Source of the DNA: Bdellovibrionales bacterium
GTDB lineage: Bacteria; Myxococcota; XYA12-FULL-58-9; SYDY01
Direction of reading: 5' to 3'
DNA length: 64,000 nt
Assembly: GCA_005801425.1 (NCBI GenBank)
Contig: SYDY01000121.1
Span: 140,350 to 204,349, forward strand
Position 1 is the first letter of the stretch. Each line of letters starts with the position of its first letter. The notes under the pieces are model-generated. The model saw only the letters and a program-made list of their open reading frames with translations. It was not told where the DNA came from and did not search any database. Below are positions 35,792 to 45,592 of this stretch, one piece after another. The translations under genes were made by a program, and so were the position numbers.

Positions 35792-36591
35792 GATTTCGGC
35801 TCAAAAAACTTCACAGGTTGGTGATTGTAGGTCGGTGCTTCATATTCTTCATCATGCCTTACGGGAGGTCGAATACGTGGGGTGCTATTTATTTTTTCTA
35901 CAGTGGCCACATAACGCACCGAAATGTCTGTATTGTCACCCGAACGCAAGGTACCTTTAATTTCCGCCCCTATGATAAGTCCAGTTTCTTCATCAACGTC
36001 AAGATGCCCCTGAAGTTTTGATATGACACGATTTGTTCGCCATGCAGCGGACGGCGGTGAGAGGGAAACTCCCAGCGGTCCTATGGGCGTTTTTCGCGAT
36101 GTTATCGTATAATGCCGAACCGTACGACTGCCAACACGGCGCCCAGAGGGTGCCTCCGCATAGGCATTAAAAAGAGCCAAAGTCTGTCCCAAAGACGCAA
36201 ACGCCAGACCTGAAACACGCGTAATATCGGTATCTTCTCGAGAAACCCGGCGCATGGGCCCTTTTCCGTGACGCACAAACGTTTCATTGCCCGTGGTGGT
36301 GATTTCTAGACGGTCGCGCTCCGTACGACTTAAACCGTGGGTGGATCCTAAATCATCGCGTTCAAAAAGAAAACGATCGTCTTGCAATGCTTGCGTCACG
36401 CCACGCATCACGGTGATCTTGGACTCCACATCGAGTGAATATGAGCTGAAATGCTGCGTCATATCTGGCGCAGCAAACATAGATAATGCTTTCTCCACAG
36501 GTAACTCTGGACTTTTTGACTTGGCGAGAACGGGCTTCGCTGCAATAAGTACGATAACCATGGAACACAGCGTTGTCGAAATAGTCTGCAT
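35788..36591 (-). CDS. Secreted protein, possibly lipid-binding fold, unknown function
   Basis: From the ATG at 36591 the 267-residue product begins with a signal peptide (MQTISTTLCSMVIVLIAAKP, VLA-KS). The mature chain alternates polar and hydrophobic strands and contains ETTITTTGNE-like and HLDVDEETGLIIGAEIKGTL segments, hinting at a beta-rich fold such as LolA/LppX, but no motif confirms it. The end is Pro/Tyr-rich (RPPVRHDEEYEAPTY). It is coupled to proB by a 4-base overlap and divergent from the S41 protease, with about 125 bases between starts. Confidence 0.75.
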   Translation of the reverse strand: MQTISTTLCSMVIVLIAAKPVLAKSKSPELPVEKALSMFAAPDMTQHFSSYSLDVESKITVMRGVTQALQDDRFLFERDDLGSTHGLSRTERDRLEITTTGNETFVRHGKGPMRRVSREDTDITRVSGLAFASLGQTLALFNAYAEAPSGRRVGSRTVRHYTITSRKTPIGPLGVSLSPPSAAWRTNRVISKLQGHLDVDEETGLIIGAEIKGTLRSGDNTDISVRYVATVEKINSTPRIRPPVRHDEEYEAPTYNHQPVKFFEPKS

Positions 36592-36716
36592 CTTAAGCCC
36601 TCGATTCCTTGCGCCTCTTGAGATCGCGTAATAACCTTGAAACAAGGGCACCGACAGTTTGCGTAGCGAGAAAACGCGAAAAATCGCGAAAGGCTTGCAG
36701 CTGTCCGATACGGAGC

Positions 36717-39700
36717 ATGCAGTTGAAGAGAAAAGCATTTCTCGCCGCAGGGTGCGTTTTGGCGTTCACCATAGCGGCTTTCGTAGTACATTCCCTGGTC
36801 GTTTCAAAGTCAGATCACGGGAGATCCGAGGCGATGTCGGCCACGGCCTCCCTTGGGAGTGGTCCCGCACCGACGACGTCGGCCTATGATCTCACAGCCC
36901 ATCAGACATTGAGTCGTGTGATCCTTCTGATCCGTGAGAATTATGTAGATCCCGATCGCATTGCGCCCTATGACATGTTTCTAGGCGCCCTCGATCAAAT
37001 CGAAAAAACGGTCCCCGAAGTGATTATTGATACGAGTCATGCGCCCCAGGCCGTGACCGTGCGCGCGGGTGATGATGTACGACGCTTTCAACTGGGTGGA
37101 CTTGATCAGCTATGGGAAGTCACCATGGCATTGCGGGATATCTTTCGATTTCTGCAATCAGAAATAAAAGATCCCGAGCGCCGTCAGGATATCGAATATG
37201 CCGCCATCAACGGCATGCTCGCAACTCTAGATCCCCACTCGGTGCTGCTAAAGCCTGAAAGCTTTGACGAAGTAAAAATGTCCACCAAGGGCGAGTTTGG
37301 TGGCCTCGGTATTGTGATTTCTTTGCGTGAATCACTCCTTACGGTCATTTCACCCATTGCTGGTACACCTGCGGCCAAGGCTGGACTTAAAACCCAAGAT
37401 CAAATCGTCAAGATCGGTGAAGAATCAAGTGTCAACATGACCCTTGAAGATGCCGTGCATCGTCTGCGCGGCGAGCCTGGTACCAACATCGATGTTTGGG
37501 TTTTAAGACGTGGATGGAGCGAAGCCAAGCGCTTTACGCTGACACGCGCAATCATCAAAATCAACAGCGTCACAAGCAAACTCTTGGCAAGCAGCATCGG
37601 GTACTTGCGTATCAAAAGTTTTCAAAATCGTACCTACGAAGATATGCACGAACAATTGGCCCAAATGGTGACGCAAAACAAAGGTGCACCGCTGAAAGGC
37701 TTGATACTCGACTTACGCAACAATCCGGGTGGATTGCTCGATCAAGCCATTGAAGTATCCGACGAATTTATCGATCAAGGTCCTTTGGTGATCACCGTGG
37801 GCGAAGGCAATCGCAAACGCGATGTCAAATCGGCCAAACGCCGTGGAACCGAAATGAATACCCCTATTGTGGTGTTGGTCAACGGTGGCAGCGCATCAGC
37901 GTCCGAAATTGTATCAGGAGCATTGCGCAATCATGATCGTGCGATTGTGATAGGCTCACGCACGTTTGGCAAAGGTTCGGTGCAGGTCTTGTACGACTTT
38001 AAAGACAGTTCGGCACTGAAGCTGACCATCGCGCAATACCTCACACCCGGTGATGTCTCCATTCAGTCGGTAGGTATTGAACCCGATGTAGAAATTGTTC
38101 CGGCGCTGATCAGCAAAGAACGCATTCAGCTATTTGCGGAAGACACAGGACTTCGCGAACAAGATCTCGACAAACATCTTAACCGTCACGGTGATGTCGC
38201 AACCCAGAAAACCCAAGAATCCCCTACCTATCGCATTATCCACGTTGAAGAACCTGAAAAGCCCGATGAGGTCGAAGCGGCTGCCATGATGGACGAATTT
38301 ACCATGGATAAAGACATCGAACTTGCACAATCGGTGTTGCTGAAAACAACATCGACCAATCGCAAAGAAATGCTCAAGCAAGCCGTCGATGTGTTTGCCG
38401 CCCAACAAACCCTCGAACACCGTGACATTGAATCACATATGAAAGCGTTGGCCATTGACTGGAGCAACAACCAAGGCGATGCCAAACCGTGGGATGGCAA
38501 GAACGTGGTGGTGACCCTCACACTGCCCAAGAGGCCTGTGATGGCAGGTGAAATGCTCAAAATTATTGCTGAAGTTGAAAACAAAGGAAAACAAACGGTT
38601 TCTCGTTTGTATGGCATCACAGAATCAAGCAATCCTTTGCTTAAGAATTTAGAATTTGTGTTCGGCAAAGTGGCCCCTGGTGAAAAACGACAATGGGCCA
38701 CAGAAATTAAAATTCCGGCCCATGTGTCCGCAAGAGCCGACAACATTGTCATTCGCCTTGGCAGCGGATCGAGCAAACCCATCTATGATTCTGAGCAAGC
38801 TTTTGTTCAAATCGACGAAAAAGAACGACCGCGTTTGGCCTATCGTTATCGTTTGGATGATACCCAGGGAGGCAACGCCGATGGACAGTTGCAAGCTGGA
38901 GAAACGATTACACTCTATGTTGATGTGAAAAACATGGGCGAAGGCGTTGCTGAAGAGGCCATGGCTGCGTTGCACAATAAAACAGGGCCTACTGTCCTGC
39001 TTGATAAGGGACGCGCCAAACTTGGCACACTCAAACCCAACGGAGAAGCTGCGGGCACGCTGACCTTTCACTTGAATGCCCCCCTCACAGAAAAAGAAAT
39101 CAAACTCAATTTGTCCATTTGGGCCACATCCGACGGCGCATTTATCAACCATGTGCTGCTGCTCCCTGTGAGCGCCGCAAAGCCCATACGAAAAACAGAA
39201 GGTGTATTTCAGGCGACCGACAGCGTTTCTGTATGGTCTTCGCCTCTCGACGGAGCATCACGCATCGGTTTCTTGCGACCTTCCATGCGCGTGCATGCGG
39301 ATGGCGAAATAGGCAGGTACAAACGCGTGGTGATTGGACACGGACAACACGGTTTTGTGATTGCAACTCAGCTTAAAGCTGCCCAAGGCAAAGCCCAAGA
39401 AGAAGGCATTTTTTCTCCCGTTGAATACAACGCTGTTCCAGACTTGCAAGCCACAGTGTCATCGTGGGTCACCGCCGACAGCACGATTAAGCTGTCAGGT
39501 AAAATGACCGACGATCATTCGTTGCAAGATGTCTACGTCTACGTGAACAACAAAAAAATATACTATGAACCCCTGGGCCAGATCTCCTCCATAGGACGCG
39601 GTGTCCAGGTACCGCTTGAACTGACCGTTCAACTCAAACCAGGTGGCAATGATATCACCGTGGTTTTGCGCGAAGAAGAACAAGTTCTAGCGCGTAGAAG

Positions 39701-39722
39701 CTTCTCGGTATTTAAGCGATAA
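36717..39722 (+). CDS. S41 family (CtpA-like) C-terminal processing peptidase, long form
   Basis: The 1001-residue protein has an N-terminal membrane anchor (about 8-30), a PDZ domain (about 190-270, GEFGGLGIVISLRESLLTVI, AKAGLKTQDQIVKIGEE), and the S41 catalytic core with GSASASEIVSGAL (nucleophile Ser about 392-396) and Lys419 in FGKGSVQ. Usual CtpA proteins are near 400-550 residues; here about 450 more follow, with two beta-sandwich (CARDB-like) regions (about 620-830, KNMGEGVAEEAM), an SH3-like segment (about 860-915) and a final beta domain. It is a periplasmic protease. CGGAG precedes the ATG. Confidence 0.9.
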   Translation: MQLKRKAFLAAGCVLAFTIAAFVVHSLVVSKSDHGRSEAMSATASLGSGPAPTTSAYDLTAHQTLSRVILLIRENYVDPDRIAPYDMFLGALDQIEKTVPEVIIDTSHAPQAVTVRAGDDVRRFQLGGLDQLWEVTMALRDIFRFLQSEIKDPERRQDIEYAAINGMLATLDPHSVLLKPESFDEVKMSTKGEFGGLGIVISLRESLLTVISPIAGTPAAKAGLKTQDQIVKIGEESSVNMTLEDAVHRLRGEPGTNIDVWVLRRGWSEAKRFTLTRAIIKINSVTSKLLASSIGYLRIKSFQNRTYEDMHEQLAQMVTQNKGAPLKGLILDLRNNPGGLLDQAIEVSDEFIDQGPLVITVGEGNRKRDVKSAKRRGTEMNTPIVVLVNGGSASASEIVSGALRNHDRAIVIGSRTFGKGSVQVLYDFKDSSALKLTIAQYLTPGDVSIQSVGIEPDVEIVPALISKERIQLFAEDTGLREQDLDKHLNRHGDVATQKTQESPTYRIIHVEEPEKPDEVEAAAMMDEFTMDKDIELAQSVLLKTTSTNRKEMLKQAVDVFAAQQTLEHRDIESHMKALAIDWSNNQGDAKPWDGKNVVVTLTLPKRPVMAGEMLKIIAEVENKGKQTVSRLYGITESSNPLLKNLEFVFGKVAPGEKRQWATEIKIPAHVSARADNIVIRLGSGSSKPIYDSEQAFVQIDEKERPRLAYRYRLDDTQGGNADGQLQAGETITLYVDVKNMGEGVAEEAMAALHNKTGPTVLLDKGRAKLGTLKPNGEAAGTLTFHLNAPLTEKEIKLNLSIWATSDGAFINHVLLLPVSAAKPIRKTEGVFQATDSVSVWSSPLDGASRIGFLRPSMRVHADGEIGRYKRVVIGHGQHGFVIATQLKAAQGKAQEEGIFSPVEYNAVPDLQATVSSWVTADSTIKLSGKMTDDHSLQDVYVYVNNKKIYYEPLGQISSIGRGVQVPLELTVQLKPGGNDITVVLREEEQVLARRSFSVFKR

Positions 39723-39746
39723 GGGCGCAGCAAGCTGCGCCCCTAC
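39723..39746. repeat. GGGCGCAG-CAAG-CTGCGCCC palindrome
   Basis: A perfect 8-bp hairpin starts on the base after the S41 protease stop codon and ends CCCCTAC, as in the copy at 864. It sits between the protease and the nucleotidyltransferase, where it could act as a 3' hairpin for the first transcript. Confidence 0.75.
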
Positions 39747-39767
39747 GGGATGTGGAAACGGTCTAAC

Positions 39768-40745
39768 ATGCGTGGATACATTCTCGCCGCAGGCATCGGC
39801 TCCCGTTTACGGCCCATCACATCCCATGTCCCCAAGCCCCTCCTACCTTTCGGCGGTTTTCGTTTGATCGAATACGCCATGCATTCGATGCGCGATGCCG
39901 GGGTGCAGAGCATCTCGGTAAATACCCATCACTTGGGTTCTCAGATCCATGACTTTTTAGGCGATGGTTCACCATGGAACATGAACATTCAACTTTCCCA
40001 TGAACCCGAACTTCTCGGAACAGGCGGCGGACTCGCCACCATGTTCGTCGATGATACTGAACCATGCTTCGTTGCCAATGCAGATGTAATAACCGCCATC
40101 AATTGGAACGATGTGCTTGCAACCCATCGCAAATATGGTGCTGTCGCCACCATGGTTTTACGTCCCAATTCGCAACCCGATCACTTTGCATCGATTGATG
40201 TCGATCCAAACGGACATGTAATCAAAATAGGAAAAAACGCTTCGGGGCCGTGGATGTTTACAGGTTTGCAAATCCTTGAACCTCGGGCTGTTGCACGCTT
40301 GCCTGTGGGCCGTGTCGCATGTTCAGTGGCCGATATGTACCGACCGTTGATTGCAGATGGAGAGCCTGTGGTAGCCTACTTTAGCGACGGGTATTGGGCG
40401 GACTTGGGTACACCCTCGCGGTATCTTGAAGAAGCATTGCGTTTTTTAGATGGCGATCCCCGTGGATTACCGGTAGCGCCCTATGCTGCGTATACAACAC
40501 CGCGTCCTGGTATTTTTGTCCATGGCAATACCCAGATCAGCGATAAAGCAACGCTCCTCGCACCTATGGCTATCGCTGATGGTGTTCATATTGGCGCTGA
40601 GAGCACAGTCGGACCCCATGTCATGATCGCGCAAAATGCACATATTGAACATGGTGCTCACATAAGTCATGCGATCATACTCGACCATGCGATAGTCCAT
40701 ACGGGAGAATGCGTAGATCGTATGATCCGAATACGCGAAGCATGA
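39768..40745 (+). CDS. Sugar-phosphate nucleotidyltransferase
   Basis: The 325-residue protein starts with the nucleotide-binding signature GYILAAGIGSRLRPITSHVP followed by KPLLPFGG. FVANADVI near 100 carries a metal-binding Asp. Residues about 250-320 form hexapeptide-like repeats (MAIADGVHIGAESTVGPHVM), a left-handed beta-helix. It is of the mannose-1-phosphate guanylyltransferase / NDP-sugar pyrophosphorylase group; the exact sugar cannot be told. An ATG at 39750 would add six residues. The FHA protein follows after 15 bases, on the same strand. Confidence 0.9.
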   Translation: MRGYILAAGIGSRLRPITSHVPKPLLPFGGFRLIEYAMHSMRDAGVQSISVNTHHLGSQIHDFLGDGSPWNMNIQLSHEPELLGTGGGLATMFVDDTEPCFVANADVITAINWNDVLATHRKYGAVATMVLRPNSQPDHFASIDVDPNGHVIKIGKNASGPWMFTGLQILEPRAVARLPVGRVACSVADMYRPLIADGEPVVAYFSDGYWADLGTPSRYLEEALRFLDGDPRGLPVAPYAAYTTPRPGIFVHGNTQISDKATLLAPMAIADGVHIGAESTVGPHVMIAQNAHIEHGAHISHAIILDHAIVHTGECVDRMIRIREA

Positions 40746-40760
40746 TCAGAAAGGTATCCC

Positions 40761-41255
40761 ATGCATTCCCACCCTGTTTTGATCCACCGATTTTCGGCAT
40801 CGGAACATGCCAATGAATTTCATGATGCCTTCAGTACAGAGCAGAGCCGCCCTTTCGGTGGTTTTTTTGAGATCCGCCCCCATGGTCATCATGCATCTAC
40901 GGCATACCCGCAGATTGATACAGAACAATCTCAAATCTTGGCATTGTCTGTTCGCCACAACGATGAAGAAAGCCTGTTACCAAGGATCACCATAGGACGA
41001 AGCAGAAGCAACGACTTGGTCATCCCATATCCGCAGATCTCAAAATTTCACGCCTATATCACGGAACATCCCAACGGCGTTTATGCATTGCACGATGCCG
41101 GTGCCACCAACGGAACATTCATCGCGGATACACGATTGATCCCACATACGCCCTATCCTTTACCGGCACATTGCGAGATCAGATTCGGTTCACACACCTT
41201 CGAATTTTACACGCCTCAAGCCTTTGCAGAAACTCAAACAACATCTGCACTCTAG
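40761..41255 (+). CDS. FHA domain protein
   Basis: The 164-residue protein has an FHA domain in its second half: ITIGRSRSNDLVIPYPQISK near residue 77 (GRS and the phosphothreonine-contacting NDL), FHAYI, and LHDAGATNGTFI near 115. FHA domains bind phosphothreonine peptides, which fits with the Ser/Thr kinases elsewhere in the window. The first 70 residues have no recognised motif. It follows the nucleotidyltransferase by 15 bases. Confidence 0.9.
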   Translation: MHSHPVLIHRFSASEHANEFHDAFSTEQSRPFGGFFEIRPHGHHASTAYPQIDTEQSQILALSVRHNDEESLLPRITIGRSRSNDLVIPYPQISKFHAYITEHPNGVYALHDAGATNGTFIADTRLIPHTPYPLPAHCEIRFGSHTFEFYTPQAFAETQTTSAL

Positions 41256-41298
41256 CATGCGATAATGATTGAGAGCCCTGTGTCTTAAGGAAAAACAA

Positions 41299-41961
41299 AT
41301 GCGCGGGGCGATGGCTGCATTGGGCTCACTTGGTTTTCATGATGATCTTGAGCTCAAACCCTATCGCATGCAGTTTGGGCATCGCGAAACCATACTCCTC
41401 GCCATGGGTTTGGAATTGTATACGGCCCGGCCCTCTGAGAAGTATCAAGAACATACGGTGGGTGATGTATTGATCCAAACATCACAGCAACTTGATGCCA
41501 TGATCGAAAAAAATCAAAATATCAAACCCATTGCCGATGCGATACGCTATGCGGGTCACCTCGAAATTTTGCGTGCAGTGACCGCCGTACAGCTTGATCG
41601 CAAACGCTATGCCGAGATCTGTACACGACGCATTCATCGGATCATTGAATTGCTTGGGAGCCGCAGGCTTCTGCTGGTGGTGGTCAATGATCGCATTCTT
41701 TCTGGTTTTGCGTGTGTTGGCTTAGACAATGGCAACCTTCGGCTGCAAATAACCCATCCCCACGGGGTTCAACGCTGGGAAGTGCATATGGGAGGTGTCC
41801 ATGGCGGATCCTTCGAACGATGGTTGCAAGCCTGGTATCTTGATCCCAATCATCCCGACATTCCTCCAGGTGGCGTCTCTCTGCCCTGTGATCTCCAGCC
41901 TCCCAACAACCCAACTGAACTTGTACAAGGCTGGATCGCGGAGTTAAATCTACAGGCATGA
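41299..41961 (+). CDS. Unrecognised protein coupled to a DUF2071-like gene
   Basis: From the ATG at 41299, with AAGGA 8 bases upstream, the 220-residue protein is unrecognised. It has a helical first half (ADAIRYAGHLEILRAVTAVQ) and a more beta-rich end with many Trp, His and Pro (VQRWEVHMGGVHGGSFERWL, DPNHPDIPPGGVSLPCD). No signal peptide is present. It overlaps the next gene by 4 bases, so the two are translationally coupled and may act together. Confidence 0.7.
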   Translation: MRGAMAALGSLGFHDDLELKPYRMQFGHRETILLAMGLELYTARPSEKYQEHTVGDVLIQTSQQLDAMIEKNQNIKPIADAIRYAGHLEILRAVTAVQLDRKRYAEICTRRIHRIIELLGSRRLLLVVVNDRILSGFACVGLDNGNLRLQITHPHGVQRWEVHMGGVHGGSFERWLQAWYLDPNHPDIPPGGVSLPCDLQPPNNPTELVQGWIAELNLQA

Positions 41962-42692
41962 GAACTTTTTTATCCGCCCACTGGAACAATCTCATACTGG
42001 CGAATTTCCCGGTGGATGCCCACCTTCTTTTGCCATTTATACCAGCGGGTACGGAACTGGATTTATGGCATGGCCAAGCCTATGTCAGTTTGGTTGCGTT
42101 TGGCTTTGACCAAACCAAAGTGCTATCTGTCCCCTGGCCTTTGCATCGCAATTTCGAAGAAATCAATTTACGTTTCTATGTTAAACGTATTGATGGTTCT
42201 GACGTTAAACGTGGTGTCGTCTTTATCAAAGAAATCGTACCACGGTGGCTGATCGCCACAATGGCCAATATTTTTTATAACGAACGTTATACGTCCTTGC
42301 CAACACGAAGAAAAGTAGAATCCGAGAAACAAACCATGGGCGTTGCCTATGAATGGAAATCGAAAAATCAATGGGCAAAAGTAGGTGTTGTTGTGTCAAC
42401 TGAGCAGCAGAATCTGCTTCCTGGATCCTTCGAAGAATTCATTGCAGAACATTACTGGGGATACACACGCGTCTCGGGAACAAAGACCATAGAATATCGT
42501 GTTGACCATCCACCATGGACCCTACAAAAAGTATTAGAACATTGCATTGTTTTGCACGATGAAGCACTCTATGGTTCAGCATTGCACAAAATATTTGAAA
42601 ACCAACCCCATTCGATTTTTCTGGCAACAGGATCGCATGTACGTGTGTCTTTTGGCCGAAAATTAGTAACGACTCAAATGCCTTCAATCTGA
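41958..42692 (+). CDS. DUF2071 family protein (YqjF-like)
   Basis: The 244-residue protein matches the DUF2071 pattern: AHWNNLILANFPVDAHLLLP at the start, LDLWHGQAYVSLVAFGF, then EEINLRFYVKR and GVVFIKEIVPRWLIATMANI, YNERYTSLPTR. The family is of unknown biochemistry (acetoacetate decarboxylase-like fold). It is coupled to the previous gene by an ATGA overlap. Confidence 0.85.
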   Translation: MRTFLSAHWNNLILANFPVDAHLLLPFIPAGTELDLWHGQAYVSLVAFGFDQTKVLSVPWPLHRNFEEINLRFYVKRIDGSDVKRGVVFIKEIVPRWLIATMANIFYNERYTSLPTRRKVESEKQTMGVAYEWKSKNQWAKVGVVVSTEQQNLLPGSFEEFIAEHYWGYTRVSGTKTIEYRVDHPPWTLQKVLEHCIVLHDEALYGSALHKIFENQPHSIFLATGSHVRVSFGRKLVTTQMPSI

Positions 42693-42750
42693 GCGAAGTA
42701 TTTTTTATCCAAAGCATTGAGAGTGTCCGCCAAGCTTGGTACCCTTCGCT

Positions 42751-43902
42751 ATGCGATTTTTCGTACCAATATTCTCGTTTTTCTTCATGAACGGATGCCT
42801 TCTAGGGCAACCGCCCGCAACAACAGCAGCCCCAATCAGCCAAGTCCAGAACAATGATGACGCAGAAAGTGAACGTCGCAACAAACAACGCAATGATCAG
42901 CTCAACGCACTCCGCGGCATGGCACAGGAACAAATCAATAGCATACGAGGTACATCCCCAACCGAGATGCTTGCAAAACAAGGCTGGGCAACATTAATCA
43001 CAAACACCCCAGCTCAATTACCAACACAACTCAATCTTACCAACACGATGTTGCGTAAAGATATCGATACGCATGTCATTTGCGATGCTGCAAGCAAACT
43101 CACGCCCGTGGCCCTCCAGTGTGTTGCAAATAACCATCCAGCACCCATGATCGTTGCCACCATGAAACTCGATCTCGGCGCAACCGCGCATGGTGTACGT
43201 GGGATCACCGAAATTCGCACCCTCGCCGATGGCAGTGCACCAAGACCCAATCCTGCATTCGCAGATGCAACATCCCATGAGTCGGCCGTACGCACACGTC
43301 TTGAACGTTTGATCAAAGCTCACAGCAAATGGAATACGCAGTGTGAAAATGCAAAACGGAATGCCGAAAATACCACCAATTGTCCTTACTGCAACGCCGA
43401 CTATCTTGGGCGAACAGCCTGTGAAACCACCCGTGATTTGCAAGGGATGATCGAAGAAACACAAAAAGAAATAGAACGTGCTGCAGCGGTAAGTGCTTTC
43501 ACCGAACCCACCCTCTCCCAACCCCAAACACGAGAGATTTTGGTACCCGCATATCTCAATACCTGGGTTCGTCCCGTCAAAGCATCCTTGGAACTCAAGA
43601 TGCTTGGGATCACTTCACGATTTACCCATAGCATCAATGTCCATGTCGAATTAAAATCGGGTTCCATTTTACCTCCCAATCACGGAGAGGTTCCTCCTGC
43701 ACTCAACACAGCACTTCTTAAGCGACTCGCCGAAGCCATCGCCCATGACATCACAGAGATTGGCAACCAACGAGCCGCAATTTTAGATCTTCAATGTACA
43801 GATGAACCCTCAGCGCGAAGCCCTGCCTGGGTTGCATGCCGCGTAGAACGGTTGCTTTTGCGTGGAACACCCTTGGATGCAAGCGCCGTATTCGGTTTCT
43901 GA
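42751..43902 (+). CDS. Large lipoprotein, unknown function
   Basis: The 383-residue product starts MRFFVPIFSFFFMNGCLLGQ, with lipobox MNGC near residue 16, then a charged helical stretch (RRNKQRNDQLNALRGMAQEQ). The middle has two CPYC-like motifs (TNCPYCNADYLG) and Cys pairs, the end a beta-rich domain. Unrecognised. It precedes a gene for a GH18-like protein by 74 bases, and both may be in one transcript. An upstream TTG at 42736 would add five residues; the ATG is preferred. Confidence 0.75.
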   Translation: MRFFVPIFSFFFMNGCLLGQPPATTAAPISQVQNNDDAESERRNKQRNDQLNALRGMAQEQINSIRGTSPTEMLAKQGWATLITNTPAQLPTQLNLTNTMLRKDIDTHVICDAASKLTPVALQCVANNHPAPMIVATMKLDLGATAHGVRGITEIRTLADGSAPRPNPAFADATSHESAVRTRLERLIKAHSKWNTQCENAKRNAENTTNCPYCNADYLGRTACETTRDLQGMIEETQKEIERAAAVSAFTEPTLSQPQTREILVPAYLNTWVRPVKASLELKMLGITSRFTHSINVHVELKSGSILPPNHGEVPPALNTALLKRLAEAIAHDITEIGNQRAAILDLQCTDEPSARSPAWVACRVERLLLRGTPLDASAVFGF

Positions 43903-43976
43903 TTGCCCCACCAAAAAACATCCACTATCATCATCCCACCACGTCGTCATCCGGGGGGGAACTGGATGATAAACCC

Positions 43977-45419
43977 ATGCTTAATCTTTTTTCGCCAATG
44001 CGGCTGCTCAAGCCATTGTTACCGCATATCTCTCACACCATAAAAGCCCCCAAACAACCACGAACGGATTTGCGATTTCATCACGATGTCTATGACGCGC
44101 ATGTCAACATACGAAGACAGCATCAACAAAGCTGTGCCACCCTCGACGTCAAAAACATGTCACTTTCTTTGCCGGTTCATCGCATAGGAACACCTGTCGC
44201 GGCCCCCAATGCCCCAGTTACCGTGGTTGCCTATTGGGATGGTGGCAGCGATGTTCATAATGACCCCCACGATCCGGGTCCTTACACATTGTTGCAACAA
44301 GACGGGCGCAACATCACCAATATGCCGTTGTTTGCTCAAGGCCCCATGCAAGCACCCAATGGACTTGATGTTGCCGACGATGATTACCTCAACAGTTGGC
44401 GTGGTGCCCCACAAACCACATCGGACATCCAAGTATTTCAAGCACAATACCCCGATGTGCATATGCAAATGTCCATGCTCGATAGGCCGCAACGTCATTG
44501 GGCAGATTTACTGAATGCAGGTGTTGACGATTGGATTCATTTTTTTGAAAGCAAAAAAACGAGTCCCGAAGAAACCGGATTTGCAGGCATCGATTACGAC
44601 AATGAAACCGTTGCAAACGATGCGCAATGGATCCAAGCAGGACGATGGATGACCATTTTCGGACGTCTGTACTACGGCACAGAGGGGACCGTTGCATTCA
44701 CGGCTTACACCGGTTCCGATCTTGATCGACAAATATTACAAAACCCCATCACGCAAAATGAATTTGCAATGATGCAATACATTGTTGCAAATGGAGCAAA
44801 TGTTCATCCCACGGCGAAGCAAATTGTCGCGCAAGTAAGCACATGGCTTCAAAATGGCGTGCAGATGCCACTTTCTGTGCTCATCAACTACGCATGCAGC
44901 ATGAATTACTCCACCCCCATAGCCGATGCAGATATTTACGCACCATGGATGAGCATCAATGCAGGCGGCATTGTGCGTGACGGCTACACCTGCACGTTCC
45001 CAGGGTTCCGACCCGATTATAATAATTTGCCAACCGGTAGATTAGCATTTCCCAATGGAAAACTTGCTCAAGGCGGCATGGAATTTCAATCAAGTGCTGT
45101 CGCAAACAATCCAAACATCAGCAATCCAACCTGGTGGCCACAATTTCTGACAAGCCTTGATGTAGGGACAAATCCCAATCAATGTTATTCTATTCCGTTT
45201 CAAGAATTGCTTACAGCGGCACAATCGAAAGATTGTGTGGTTCTGGATGAAAAGAGTTCATCTTTCTGGGTACGCTGTGCACAACAATTAGGTATCGCAC
45301 GTTGGCGTCATCGCTACTTTGCAATTCCAACCCACCATCTTCCTTCGATGAAAGAAGCGCCTATTCGCGATGGGCACTTTATTGTTCCTGAGATGTGGGT
45401 ACGGAAGCATGCTAAATAA
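43977..45419 (+). CDS. Possible GH18-like glycoside hydrolase, unrecognised family
   Basis: The 480-residue product from ATG 43977 has the sequence GFAGIDYDNE (near residue 205), matching the catalytic strand DxxDxDxE of GH18 (commonly FDGIDIDWE). Before it is APVTVVAYWDGG (about 88-99), like the first GH18 strand, then AFTAYTGSD and SVLINYACSMNYS. This would place the catalytic Glu at the end of IDYDNE. The fold is inferred from motif order only, and no signal peptide is seen; the N-terminus is a short hydrophobic/basic segment. The start is uncertain (also 44001). Confidence 0.6.
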   Translation: MLNLFSPMRLLKPLLPHISHTIKAPKQPRTDLRFHHDVYDAHVNIRRQHQQSCATLDVKNMSLSLPVHRIGTPVAAPNAPVTVVAYWDGGSDVHNDPHDPGPYTLLQQDGRNITNMPLFAQGPMQAPNGLDVADDDYLNSWRGAPQTTSDIQVFQAQYPDVHMQMSMLDRPQRHWADLLNAGVDDWIHFFESKKTSPEETGFAGIDYDNETVANDAQWIQAGRWMTIFGRLYYGTEGTVAFTAYTGSDLDRQILQNPITQNEFAMMQYIVANGANVHPTAKQIVAQVSTWLQNGVQMPLSVLINYACSMNYSTPIADADIYAPWMSINAGGIVRDGYTCTFPGFRPDYNNLPTGRLAFPNGKLAQGGMEFQSSAVANNPNISNPTWWPQFLTSLDVGTNPNQCYSIPFQELLTAAQSKDCVVLDEKSSSFWVRCAQQLGIARWRHRYFAIPTHHLPSMKEAPIRDGHFIVPEMWVRKHAK

Positions 45420-45512
45420 TGCAGCACGAAACAAGAGGCGGTTCCTGAACCCAGGCCATCGCATCTAAAATTCTTTCGAGATCATGCTTAAGCATATCGT
45501 TACCGTTGCCTT

Positions 45513-45546
45513 GCCATCCGTGTGCAGGTCCTCGCACACGGATGGC
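45513..45546. terminator. Perfect 13-bp hairpin between convergent genes
   Basis: GCCATCCGTGTGC at 45513-45525 and GCACACGGATGGC at 45534-45546 pair perfectly with an 8-base loop. It lies between the stop of the GH18-like gene (45419) and the stop of hisD (45593) on the other strand. No T-run follows in either direction, so it may act as a shared 3' structure rather than a classical terminator. Confidence 0.55.
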
Positions 45547-45592
45547 GAGACACAGGCTACGAATTGAAACGCAATCAATTCATGCTAACAAA

